Shown here one piece after another: positions 1-9,153 of a DNA stretch of 64,000 bases. The notes under the pieces were generated by a model that worked only from the letters and a program-made list of their open reading frames with translations, did not search any database and was not told the origin of the DNA. Numbering within the stretch: position 1 is the first letter of the stretch; the number at the start of each line of letters is the position of its first letter. The position numbers were made by a program, and so were the translations under genes. The stretch is from NCBI GenBank assembly GCA_963771655.1, contig CAVYUG010000004.1, positions 62,001 through 126,000 of the forward strand, read 5' to 3'. The stretch is from JAWVFM01 sp963771655. GTDB lineage: Bacteria; Actinomycetota; Thermoleophilia; Solirubrobacterales; 70-9.

Positions 1-302
1 CCAGCTCGGCGGCGATCTCCGGGTCCTCGGCCGCCATCTCTACCAGCTCCCCGAGATCGGCCGCGTCCGATCGAAGCGAGGCGAACGTCTCGAGGCGCCG
101 CTGCTGGGCTGCGTGCGCCGCCGAGGTCCTGGCCGCCTGCTCCTGGTCGTCCCAGAAGCCCGGGCGCTGCATCTCCTGCTCGAGGCCGGCTACGCGCTCG
201 GCGAGCACGTCGGGGTCAAAGGTAGTCCGCGAGCAGCCTCAGGCCGTCGCGTACCTCCTCGACGCGCTCGGAGATTGTGCGCTCCGCTCCTGCCTCGGCC
301 AT
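1..302 (-). CDS. prfB: Peptide chain release factor 2 (RF2), N-terminal part, with programmed +1 frameshift
   Basis: RF2 releases finished proteins at UGA and UAA codons. Translation from the ATG at 302 gives 28 codons ending LLADYL and then an in-frame TGA at 218-216. Skipping one base at CTT-TGA-C puts the ribosome in a frame that continues DPDVLAERVAGLEQEMQ and then RPGFWDDQE, the hallmark of RF2 N-terminal domain 1. The slip site CTT TGA C matches the autoregulatory site of other bacterial prfB genes, and E. coli has the comparable GYL-stop at codon 26. The AGGGGG stimulator that normally lies three bases before CTT is not obvious; only GCGGAC is there. The gene runs off the left edge, so the GGQ and SPF regions are not seen. 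It lies downstream of secA, its usual neighbour. Confidence 0.93.
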
Positions 303-311
303 GCAAGGAGC

Positions 312-1090
312 CTAGCTCGCGACGGCGCGCCGGTAGCGGGCGACCGCAAGCGCGCTGAAGACGACGATCAGCCCGACGCACCAGAGCACCGAGACCCAGA
401 TGTCGTTCCCAGCCGGCGTGCCGACGAACAACGACCGAGCCGCGTCGACCATGTACGAGAACGGGTTGACGTCGGTCGCGAACGTCTTCAGCGGCTCCGG
501 CAGGGTCTGCGGCGGCACGAACGCGGACGAGAGGAACGTGAGCGGGAAGATGATGATGAACCCGTACGCGTTCGCCGACTCCGGGCTCGAGACGATGAGC
601 CCGACCCACGCGAACACCCACGAGAACGCGTAGCCGATCAGCAGCATCAGCCCGATCCCGCCGATGACCTCAAGCGCCGGGGCGCTGAAGGTGAAGCCGA
701 CGATCAGCCCCACGCCGATCATCACCGCGAGCGCGAGCGAGTTGGTGACGATGTCCGAGAGCGTGCGTCCGGTGAGGACGGCGGACCGCGCCATCGGCAG
801 CGAGCGGAAGCGATCGATGAGACCGCGGTTCATGTCCTCGCTGAGACCGAGCGCGGTGGCGAAGCCGCCGAACGCCATCCACTGGACGATGATCCCGGGC
901 AGCATGAAGTCCGCGTAGTCGCCGAACCCGGGCGGGACCTGAATCGCGCCGCCGAACACGTAGACGAAGAGCAGCACGAACATGATCGGCTGGAGCGTGA
1001 ACGCGGTCAGCAGATCGGGCTGCCGCTGGATGCGCTTGAGCCCCCGAACGGCGATCACGACGGAATCGGCGACGGCGAATCGAAGCCGGC

Positions 1091-1094
<4 letters not shown>
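312..1094 (-). CDS. ABC-2 type transport permease, DrrB-like
   Basis: This is the membrane subunit of a drug or lipid exporter that works with the ATPase encoded just upstream. The protein is 260 aa with about six hydrophobic segments. The N-terminus (MSRLRFAVADSVVIAVRG) is followed by the PDLL and QPIMFVLLFVYVFGG stretch typical of ABC-2/DrrB permeases. The motif ending FLSSAFVPPQTLP before the last helices also fits the family. I chose the ATG at 1094 because it overlaps the ATPase stop in an ATGA arrangement and the reading frame upstream is low-complexity. The substrate cannot be told from sequence; daunorubicin-type resistance transporters are only the nearest named relatives. Confidence 0.88.
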
Positions 1095-2076
<982 letters not shown>

Positions 2077-2080
<4 letters not shown>

Positions 2081-2430
2081 CCTCGGTCCTGCGGCCGCCA
2101 GCTCCGGACCTTCCCGTCGTGCAGCTCGAACACCCAGGCCATCTCGTCCTCGCGCGCCAGCTCGGCCGAATCGTGCCACCACCACTGCTTGCGAACGAGC
2201 GCCACTGCGTGATCGCCCTCCACCTCGATCGAGTCGAGCTCGATGCGCTGATGGAGCTCGCCCTCAGGAACCCGGCGCGCCCAGGCCAGGGCCTCATCGA
2301 TCCCTCGCTTGGCGCCCCGCGCGGAGTGGATCACCACGTCTGGGTCCAGGACCTCGCCGAGCCGCTCGAGGTCCTCGGCGTTGAAGGCGTTGATGAACTC
2401 GATGACGGCGGCCGGGGCCTCAGGCCCCAT
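2077..2430 (-). CDS. SnoaL/NTF2-like small protein
   Basis: The 117-aa protein has the cone-shaped NTF2-like fold signature: an N-terminal helix (VIEFINAFNAEDLERLGEVL), then DPDVVIHS, and strands ending EMAWVFELHDGKVRSWRP. Members are polyketide cyclases, ketosteroid isomerase-like enzymes or ligand-binding proteins, and I cannot assign an activity here. The gene overlaps the end of secA by 11 bp and its own stop overlaps the ABC ATPase start by 4 bp. It therefore looks translationally coupled in the secA-to-prfB transcript. Confidence 0.82.
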
Positions 2431-5269
2431 GGCACTTCTTGTACTTCTTGCCCGAGCCGCACCAGCAGGGATCGTTGCGCCCGATCTTCTCGTTCTCGGA
2501 CTTGACGACCGTCACCGGGTTCTCGCCGGCTCCGTTGCCGCCGTCCTCGGCCGCCGCTCCGGCAACGCCCGCCGGCTCGGGACCGGCCGCGGTGGCGACG
2601 GCCCCGCCGGCCGCGGCCGCCTCCGCGAGCGCCGAAGGCTGCTCGGGCCCGCCGCCAGAGTAGGAGACCGGCGGCGGCGCCTGCGCGGGCTCGGGCTCGA
2701 AGTCCGTGGGCTCGACCGTCACCTCGACGTGGAAGATGACCCGCGCGAACTCCTCCCAGATGGCGTTCATGAGCTCGCGGAACATCTCGAAGCCCTCGTT
2801 CTTGTAGGCGACGAGGGGATCGATCTGGGCGAATCCACGGAGATGGATGCCCTCGCGCAGGTAGTCCATCTCGTAGAGGTGCTCGCGCCAGCGGTTGTCG
2901 ATGATCTGCAGCAGGATCTGACGCTCGAGGAAGCGCATCAGCTCGTCGCCGAGCTCCTCCTCGCGCTTCGCGTACGCGGCGATCGCGTCCTCGCTCAGGA
3001 TCGTGATGATCTCGTCGCGGTCGGAGCGGGCGGCGTCCTCGCCGCCGAGCGAGACCGACAGCGGCCAGAGCTGGCCGGCCTGGGCCTCGAGCCCGGCCAG
3101 GTCCCAGTCCTCGAAGATCTCGCTATCCGTGTACTGGCCGACCAGGCGGGCGATCACGTCGCCGAGCTCCTCCCGCACGACGTCCGACATATCGCGTCCC
3201 TCGAGGATCTCGCGCCGGTACTTGTAGACCACGCGGCGCTGCTCGTTCAGCACGTCGTCGTACTCGAGGACGCGCTTCCTGATCAGGAAGTTCTGCTGCT
3301 CGACCTTCTTCTGGGCGTTCTCGATCTGCTTCGAGAGCATCTTGGCCTCGAGGGGGTACTCCTCGCCCTCCTCGTCGACCGGCCCCAGCCGGTCGAGGAT
3401 CTTGTAGATGCGGTCGCCGGCGAAGAGGCGGACGAGGTCGTCCTCGGCCGAGAGGAAGAACCGCGACTCACCGGGGTCGCCCTGGCGGCCGGATCGCCCG
3501 CGAAGCTGGTTGTCGATGCGGCGTGACTCGTGGCGCTCGGTACCGCAGATGAATAGGCCGCCGGCCTCGCGGACCTCGTCGCCCTCGGCCTCGGTCAGCT
3601 CCTCGAAGCGATTCGTCTCCTCCGCGAGCGCCGCCTCGTAGGCCTCCGAGCCCTCCTGAAGCCCCTTCTTCTTGAGCTCGGCCCTCGCCAGGTTGTCGGG
3701 GCTGCCGCCGAGCTTGATGTCGACGCCGCGGCCGGCCATGTTGGTGGCGATCATCACCGCGCCCTTGCGCCCCGCCTGGGCGATGATCTCGCCCTCGCGC
3801 TGGGCGTACTCGGGCTTGGCGTTCAGTACCTCGTGGTCGATGCCCTCTCGACGGAGCTCGCCGGAGAGCATCTCCGAGATCTCGACCGAGATCGTGCCGA
3901 CGAGAATCGGCTGCCCCCGCTCGTGGCGCTCGGTGATCTCGCCGACGACGGCCTTCCACTTCGCGCCCTTCGTCTTGTAGATCTGGTCGTTCTGGTCGTT
4001 GCGGACCATCGGCCGGTTGGTGGGGATCTCCACCACCGGCATCTCGTAGATCTTCATGAACTCGTTCGCCTCGGTCAGTGCCGTGCCGGTCATGCCGGCG
4101 AGCTTCTCGTAGAGGCGGAAGTAGTTCTGGAGCGTGATCGTGGCGAGGGTCTGGTTCTCCTCGCGAATCCCCAGGCCCTCCTTCGCCTCGATCGCCTGGT
4201 GGAGGCCCTCTGACCAGCGCCGGCCCTCGAGGATGCGACCCGTGAACTCGTCGATGATCTTCACCTCGCCGTCGATCACCGCGTAGTCCTTGTCGCGCTT
4301 GAACAACGACTCGGCCTTGAGCGACTGGACGAGGTGGTTCACGAGCGTTCCGTGCTCGGAGATGTAGAGGTTGTCGACGCCGAGGAACCTCTCCGCCTTG
4401 GTGACGCCGGGCTCGGTCGGCGCCACCGTCTTGTGCTTCTCGTCGTACTCGTAGTCGTAGTCGGCCTCGGACGTGTCGCGGTCCTCGCCCAGCGACTTGA
4501 GCTTCTCCTTGGTGGGCTCCCCCTTGAGCTGCTTCGCGAGGCGGGCGAACGTGTAGTAGAGGTCGGCCGCCTGCTCGGGAGCGCCCGAGATGATCAGCGG
4601 CGTCCGCGCCTCATCGATGAGGATGTTGTCGACCTCGTCGACGATCGCGAAATGGTGGCCTCGCTGAACGGTCTCCTCGAGCTGGACCGCCATGTTGTCG
4701 CGGAGGTAATCGAAGCCGAACTCGGAGTTCGTGCCGTAGACGACGTCGGCCGCGTACTGCGGATGGCGGGTGGTGGGGTCCTGGTCGGTCTGGATCACGC
4801 CGACCGACACCCCGAGGGCGTCGTAGATCGGGCCCATCCACTCCGCGTCGCGCTTGGCCAGGTAGTCGTTGACGGTGATGACGTGGACGGCATCGCCGGC
4901 GAGGGTGTTGAGGAAGACGGCGAGCGTCGCCGTGAGGGTCTTTCCCTCACCGGTCCTCATCTCGGCGATCGAGCCGTCGTGGAGGACCATGCCGCCGATC
5001 AGCTGGACGTCGAAATGGCGTTGCCCGATGCTGCGGCGAGCCGCCTCGCGGCAGAGCGCGAACGCCTCGGGAAGGAGGTCGTCGAGCGATTCCCCGCCCT
5101 TCGCGCGCTCCCGAAGCTCGCCCGCCGTCTCGAGGATCTCGGCGTCCTCGAGCAGCTCCATCTCCGCCTCGATGCGGTTGATCTGCTTGACGCGCCGCTC
5201 GTAGTCCTTGAACTGCCGGCCCTCGCCGAGGCGGAGCGCGCGGTCGATTATTCCCTTGCCTGCGGCCAC
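2420..5269 (-). CDS. secA: Preprotein translocase motor ATPase SecA
   Basis: SecA drives unfolded preproteins through SecYEG at the membrane. The 949-aa product is full length. Walker A is MRTGEGKT at residues 104-111, the DEAD-like box is DEVDNILIDEARTPLIISG, and NBD2 has ATNMAGRGVDIKLGG and RIDNQLRGRSGRQGDPG. The preprotein cross-linking and helical wing/scaffold regions follow. After an Ala/Gly/Pro-rich linker the C-terminus carries a zinc-binding SEC-C motif (NDPCWCGSGKKYKKCHGA), which binds SecB or ribosomes in other species. The start is a GTG at 5269. The SEC-C tail and single-copy look suggest the housekeeping SecA1 rather than an accessory SecA2. Confidence 0.97.
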   Translation of the reverse strand: MAAGKGIIDRALRLGEGRQFKDYERRVKQINRIEAEMELLEDAEILETAGELRERAKGGESLDDLLPEAFALCREAARRSIGQRHFDVQLIGGMVLHDGSIAEMRTGEGKTLTATLAVFLNTLAGDAVHVITVNDYLAKRDAEWMGPIYDALGVSVGVIQTDQDPTTRHPQYAADVVYGTNSEFGFDYLRDNMAVQLEETVQRGHHFAIVDEVDNILIDEARTPLIISGAPEQAADLYYTFARLAKQLKGEPTKEKLKSLGEDRDTSEADYDYEYDEKHKTVAPTEPGVTKAERFLGVDNLYISEHGTLVNHLVQSLKAESLFKRDKDYAVIDGEVKIIDEFTGRILEGRRWSEGLHQAIEAKEGLGIREENQTLATITLQNYFRLYEKLAGMTGTALTEANEFMKIYEMPVVEIPTNRPMVRNDQNDQIYKTKGAKWKAVVGEITERHERGQPILVGTISVEISEMLSGELRREGIDHEVLNAKPEYAQREGEIIAQAGRKGAVMIATNMAGRGVDIKLGGSPDNLARAELKKKGLQEGSEAYEAALAEETNRFEELTEAEGDEVREAGGLFICGTERHESRRIDNQLRGRSGRQGDPGESRFFLSAEDDLVRLFAGDRIYKILDRLGPVDEEGEEYPLEAKMLSKQIENAQKKVEQQNFLIRKRVLEYDDVLNEQRRVVYKYRREILEGRDMSDVVREELGDVIARLVGQYTDSEIFEDWDLAGLEAQAGQLWPLSVSLGGEDAARSDRDEIITILSEDAIAAYAKREEELGDELMRFLERQILLQIIDNRWREHLYEMDYLREGIHLRGFAQIDPLVAYKNEGFEMFRELMNAIWEEFARVIFHVEVTVEPTDFEPEPAQAPPPVSYSGGGPEQPSALAEAAAAGGAVATAAGPEPAGVAGAAAEDGGNGAGENPVTVVKSENEKIGRNDPCWCGSGKKYKKCHGA

Positions 5270-5306
5270 CGCCTATGAGGGTATCGTCCGGCCAGCCGGC
5301 CGCCGG

Positions 5307-6881
5307 CTAGGTCTGCTCGCGCTCTCGCAGCTCGATGCGCCTGATCTTTCCGGTGAGCGTCTTCGGCAGCTCGTCGACGAACTCGATCCTGCGGGGATAT
5401 GCGTAGGCCGAGAGGTGGCCGCGGACAAAACCCTGGATCTCGGTCGCGAGCTGGTCGGACGGCTCGCTGCCCTCGGCCAGGACGCAGAAGGCCTTCACGA
5501 CATGGCCCTTCACGTCGTCAGGTGACGCGACGGCGGCGGCCTCGCGCACGGCGGGGTGCTCGATGCACGCCGATTCGACCTCGAACGGGCCGATCCGGTA
5601 GCCGGCCGAGATGATCACGTCGTCGGCGCGGCCCGCGTACCAGAAGTAGCCGTCCTCATCGCGCTCGGCGGCGTCCCTCGTGTGGAACCACTCGCCCTCG
5701 AAGTCCTCGCGCGTCGCCTCGGGGTTCCGCCAGTAGCCGAGCGGATAGTGCGGGTTCGAACGGGCCCTCAGGCAGATCTCGCCGCGCTCGCCCATCCCCA
5801 CCTCGTTCTCATCCTCGTCGAGGATCCGCACGTCCCAGCCCGGCATCGGCCTGCCCATCGAGCCCTCCCGCACCTCCATGAACGGGTAGTTCGCGCACAG
5901 GGGGTAGGACTCCGAGAGGCCGTAGTAGTCGAGGACCGTGATGCCGTACTGCTCACGGAACCACCGAATCGCCTCGGGGTTGAGCGGCTCGCCGGCCGAG
6001 CAGACGTGTCGGAAGCGCTGCGGGTAACGCTCTCCCGCATCCTCGACCGCCATCATCGCCCGCATCGCCGTGGGCGTCGTGAAGACGTTCGTCACCGCGT
6101 GCTTCGAGAGCACCGCGAGCTGCTTGTGCGGGTCGAAGCCGCCCTCCCGGGCGTAGACGAACTGCGTCGCTCCATACCGCCACGGGCCCATCAGCGGGCA
6201 GATGCCGGCGGCCCACGCCCACTCGCCCATGCCGTGGAAGAGCTCGCCCTCGGCGACGTGGTGGCAGTAGACGAACTCCTCGTGGGCGAGGAGATAGCGG
6301 TGGGCGTGAAGGATGCCCTTCGCCAGGCCCGTGGTGCCGGACGTGTAGTAGATCTGAGCCGGGTCGTCGGCCGCCGTGTCGACGGTGTCGAAGTCGTCGT
6401 CGAAGCCGTCCAGAAGGCTCGCGTCGAGGGTGACCACCTCCTCGACGAGGTGGCCGGGCATGCGGTCGGCGTTTTCGGCGTCGGTGACGATGAGCCTCGG
6501 CTCCGAGTCGGAGATTCGGTGCGCGATCCCCTCGTCGCCGTAGAGCACGGACAGGGACAGGAGGATCGCGCCGAGCTTCCAGGTGCCCAGGAACACAGCC
6601 GCGGTCTCGGGCGAGGCGGGCGCGCAGACCGCGACGCGGTCGCCCCGCTTCACGCCCCGCGACGCGAGGAGGTTCGCCGCCCGGTTCGCGAGCGCACCCT
6701 GCTCCGCCCACGAGACGGTTCGCTCCGTGCCGCGAAAGTCCTCGAAGACCATCGCGGTCCGCTCGGCGGGCTGCCCGTCGCAGACCTCGGCCGCGATGTT
6801 GTAGCGCTCGGGGACGTTCCAGACGTGCTGCGAGCAGGCCTCCTCGTAGGAGGAGATCTCGTTCGCGGTCGTCACCCCCAC
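5307..6881 (-). CDS. AMP-dependent acyl-CoA synthetase (acetyl/medium-chain type)
   Basis: The enzyme activates a carboxylic acid to its acyl-CoA with ATP. The 524-aa protein has the AMP-binding P-loop IYYTSGTTGLAKGILHAHR, the YYGLSES motif, an EWFHTRD hinge-region motif and YAGRADDVIISAGYRIGP. The catalytic lysine lies in PKTLTGKIRRIELR at the C-terminus. The N-terminal start and overall length match acetoacetyl/medium-chain (AcsM-like) synthetases better than AcsA, which is about 650 aa. The start is a GTG at 6881. It interrupts the common hpf-secA pair, so it may be a later insertion. The substrate is unknown; a branched or medium-chain acid is likely given the beta-oxidation genes elsewhere in the window. 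Confidence 0.88.
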   Translation of the reverse strand: MGVTTANEISSYEEACSQHVWNVPERYNIAAEVCDGQPAERTAMVFEDFRGTERTVSWAEQGALANRAANLLASRGVKRGDRVAVCAPASPETAAVFLGTWKLGAILLSLSVLYGDEGIAHRISDSEPRLIVTDAENADRMPGHLVEEVVTLDASLLDGFDDDFDTVDTAADDPAQIYYTSGTTGLAKGILHAHRYLLAHEEFVYCHHVAEGELFHGMGEWAWAAGICPLMGPWRYGATQFVYAREGGFDPHKQLAVLSKHAVTNVFTTPTAMRAMMAVEDAGERYPQRFRHVCSAGEPLNPEAIRWFREQYGITVLDYYGLSESYPLCANYPFMEVREGSMGRPMPGWDVRILDEDENEVGMGERGEICLRARSNPHYPLGYWRNPEATREDFEGEWFHTRDAAERDEDGYFWYAGRADDVIISAGYRIGPFEVESACIEHPAVREAAAVASPDDVKGHVVKAFCVLAEGSEPSDQLATEIQGFVRGHLSAYAYPRRIEFVDELPKTLTGKIRRIELREREQT

Positions 6882-6890
6882 CTCGGCGCT

Positions 6891-7238
6891 CTAGGCCTCG
6901 CGGCGCCGGAGGCTCGCCTTGAACCGTCGCGCGGCCCAGCGCCGGCGGCGCTTCTCCCGATGGCGCTTCACCTGACGCCGGATGTCCTCGGCGATCTCGT
7001 GGATCGAGTGCAGCATCTCCGGGGAGGCCTCGTGAGCGCGGAGCGTGATGCCCTTCAGGTGGAGCGTGGCCTCGGCGACGCAGCTGTCGGCGATCGCCGG
7101 ATTGCGCTCCTCGCTGAGCTCCACCTCGAGCCGGGCATGCTCGGAGACCTGCTTGCCAACGCGGGCGAATCGCTTGTCGATCGCTTGCCGAAGATCGTCG
7201 GTCACCTCCGTGTTCCGCCCCTTGACCTCGATCCGCAC
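6891..7238 (-). CDS. hpf: Ribosome hibernation promoting factor, short form
   Basis: HPF binds the 30S decoding centre in stationary phase and shuts down translation. The 115-aa protein begins MRIEVKGRNTEVTDDLRQAI and shows the beta-alpha-beta-beta-beta-alpha ribosome-binding fold up to about residue 95. The tail is strikingly basic (RHREKRRRRWAARRFKASLRR). The C-terminal domain that lets long HPF form 100S dimers is missing, whereas many actinobacteria and firmicutes carry the long form. Position between comF and secA is the usual neighbourhood for hpf. Confidence 0.88.
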   Translation of the reverse strand: MRIEVKGRNTEVTDDLRQAIDKRFARVGKQVSEHARLEVELSEERNPAIADSCVAEATLHLKGITLRAHEASPEMLHSIHEIAEDIRRQVKRHREKRRRRWAARRFKASLRRREA

Positions 7239-7296
7239 GATGGCTCCTTTCGGTCGGTCGAGGCAATCCTACGCCGACTTCGGCCGCGGCTGGGGG

Positions 7297-7908
7297 TCAC
7301 GTCGCCCGCGCGAAGGCCACCGCCCCAACCGTGCGGGCCCCGCCGGCACGCAGGGCGTGAGCGCATGCCGCCAGGGTGGCGCCGGTGGTGACCACGTCGT
7401 CGACCAGCACGGCGCTCGGCGACACGTCGGCGCATGCCCGGACCACCGGCGCGGAGGAGAGGCGCTCCCAGCGCGGCCGGCCAACCTGGCGCGGGCCGTC
7501 AGCTCTGGCGAGGCACCGAAGGAGGGGGCGACAGGTGTTTCGGCTGATGGCGCGCGCGATCTCATGGGCCGGGTCGAAGCCTCGCCTCCGGCGGCGGGAG
7601 GGTGCCGGTGGAACGGGGACCAGGACCGCACCGTCGAGGCGGCTTCCGGCCGCGGTGGCAAGCGCGGTCGCCATCGATTCGGCGACGGCCAGGCGGGCGC
7701 GGAACTTGAGCGCGCTGACGGTCGCCCGCGCCGTGCCCTCGTAGCGCGCCGCGGCGAGGGCCCAGTCCGCGCCGGAGACGATCACGGAGAGTGGGCCATC
7801 GCGGGCGAGCGAGCCGTCGCATCGGCCGCAGAGCGCCTCGCCGGCTTCGGTCGCTGACCCGCAGACCGAGCAGAGCGGCGGAGCGAGTAGCGACCAGGCA
7901 CGGTGCAT
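7297..7908 (-). CDS. comF: ComF family phosphoribosyltransferase-like protein
   Basis: ComF-type proteins help take up or process DNA in competence. The 203-aa protein starts with a zinc-ribbon (CSVCGSA ... LCGRC), then YEGTARATVSALKF, a VPVPP loop, the RRRRGFDPAHEIAR motif and the PRPP-binding loop AVLVDDVVTTGATL at residues 165-180. These are the defining blocks of the ComF/GntX family. I see no other competence genes in the window, so a role in DNA uptake is only inferred. The position next to hpf-secA is conserved in many Gram-positive bacteria. Confidence 0.88.
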   Translation of the reverse strand: MHRAWSLLAPPLCSVCGSATEAGEALCGRCDGSLARDGPLSVIVSGADWALAAARYEGTARATVSALKFRARLAVAESMATALATAAGSRLDGAVLVPVPPAPSRRRRRGFDPAHEIARAISRNTCRPLLRCLARADGPRQVGRPRWERLSSAPVVRACADVSPSAVLVDDVVTTGATLAACAHALRAGGARTVGAVAFARAT

Positions 7909-8012
7909 GCTCGAAGCCTCTCCGCCGCGGCGCTACACGTGTCAGCGAGGGCGCGACGTTTCGCGCGGAGGACCGTGACGAAAGCGTCGCGCCCCGGCAC
8001 GGGGGCGACTTT

Positions 8013-8029
8013 GCCCGGTATAGCCGGGC
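8013..8029 (-). terminator. Terminator-like hairpin after the GGDEF gene
   Basis: GCCCGG, a 5-nt loop TATAG, and CCGGGC form a perfect 6-bp stem that touches the stop codon of the upstream GGDEF gene (minus strand). There is no U-run, as is common in GC-rich actinobacteria. The 100 bp between here and comF also contain a GACGCTTTCGTC hairpin on the minus strand; I cannot match the region to a known riboswitch. Confidence 0.3.
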
Positions 8030-9075
8030 TAACTCGCCCCGCTGCCGCCGGAAACGGCTCGGCCCCGCCGAGGCGCGGCCACCGTGCGGTGGCGGCCGGC
8101 GCGCTTGGCGTCATACAGGGCCGTGTCGGCGCGGGAGACCAGGACGTCGGGATGCTCGTTGAGCACCCACTCCACCACCCCGGCCGAGGCCGTCTCGCCG
8201 CTCGGCGTCGCCGAGCGGAGCCGCTCGATGACCTCCGAGGCGGCCCGGAGGTCGCAGCCGGGCATGATCGCGACGAACTCCTCGCCGCCGAAGCGGGCCA
8301 GGACGTCGTAGGGGCGGAGGACCTGGCGCCAGGCGGCCGTCGCGCGCTTCAGGTGGCGGTCGCCGGCGAGGTGGCCGTGCCGGTCGTTGAAGTCCTTGAA
8401 GTGATCGAGGTCCACCATCGCGATCGAGAGCGGCGAGCCCTCGCGCCGCGCGCGCGCGAGCTCCCGCGGGAGCTGCTCCTCGAGCGCCCGGCGGTTGGGG
8501 AGGCCCGTCAGCTCATCGGTTCGGACCATGCGCTGAAGGCGGTCGACGTCGGCGGCTCGGCCGATCGCGAACTCGGCCTCCGCGGCGAGGAGGTCCAGCA
8601 TCGAGGAGACCCGCGGCGGGACAATCCCGATCCGGTCACGCCACGCGACCGCGAGCACGGCGGAGTGCACGAGGGCCCGGCCGACGGGATGCCAGGCCGC
8701 CGTCCGCACGCCGGCCCGTCGAAGCAGGTCGCGCTCGGCGCCGGCCGCGCGGGTCGTGCGGGTGACGACCTCGTGGCCCTTGCGGATCGCCCGGGCGGCG
8801 CCCGAGATCGGGATCGCCGATCCACACCTCAGCGCCGAGAACGTCGGCGCCGAGGACCTCGGAGACCACCAGGACCGAGACCGCCCGGTGTCGCCTCCAG
8901 CAGCATCGCCACCGGCGCGTCGGCGAGCCTCGCCGCGCCCTCGCATACGACCCGCCGCGCGGTCCGACGAGCCGCGCGAGCGCGCGAGCGCCCGCGTCAC
9001 ATCGGCGACGAGCGCCGCATCCTCTGCCCAGCGCTCTACCTCGCGCTGGTGTCGCGCACTGGCAAAGCCATCCAC
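8029..9075 (-). CDS. GAF-like plus GGDEF diguanylate cyclase (probably frame-disturbed)
   Basis: This protein likely makes the second messenger c-di-GMP. The C-terminal half is a clear GGDEF domain: DELTGLPNRRALEEQL, then RPYD and RFGGEEF, which gives an active GGEEF site. RPYD sits five residues before it as the RxxD inhibitory site. The N-terminal half should be a GAF sensor domain, but the open frame loses similarity between about 8810 and 8962. There the other frames carry ARRVVCEGAARLADAPVAML and then VSVLVVSEVLGADVLGAEVW, which read like GAF sequence. Three one-base insertions of the same sign would explain this and restore the frame. The start is uncertain (GTG at 9075, overlapping a strong AAGGAGG). 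Confidence 0.72.
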   Translation of the reverse strand: MDGFASARHQREVERWAEDAALVADVTRALARSRGSSDRAAGRMRGRGEARRRAGGDAAGGDTGRSRSWWSPRSSAPTFSALRCGSAIPISGAARAIRKGHEVVTRTTRAAGAERDLLRRAGVRTAAWHPVGRALVHSAVLAVAWRDRIGIVPPRVSSMLDLLAAEAEFAIGRAADVDRLQRMVRTDELTGLPNRRALEEQLPRELARARREGSPLSIAMVDLDHFKDFNDRHGHLAGDRHLKRATAAWRQVLRPYDVLARFGGEEFVAIMPGCDLRAASEVIERLRSATPSGETASAGVVEWVLNEHPDVLVSRADTALYDAKRAGRHRTVAAPRRGRAVSGGSGAS

Positions 9076-9153
9076 CTCCTTGGTCGACAGGACAGTACCC
9101 CGGAGGTGAGGCGGATATCACAATTTGGACGGACGTTTCCGGCGACTGGACGG

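Noticed and set aside
2309..3526. Long ORFs antisense to secA and to other real genes
   Set aside because: They are wobble-frame shadows of GC-rich genes: repetitive Arg/Pro/Ala or Leu/Val/Glu composition, no motifs and no ribosome sites.
7909..8028. Possible c-di-GMP (GEMM-I) or other riboswitch between the GGDEF gene and comF
   Set aside because: There are hairpins (GCCCGG-TATAG-CCGGGC and GACGCTTTCGTC), but the conserved core AGGGCAAAC...GACGCAAAGCC of GEMM-I is absent, and no other riboswitch core fits.
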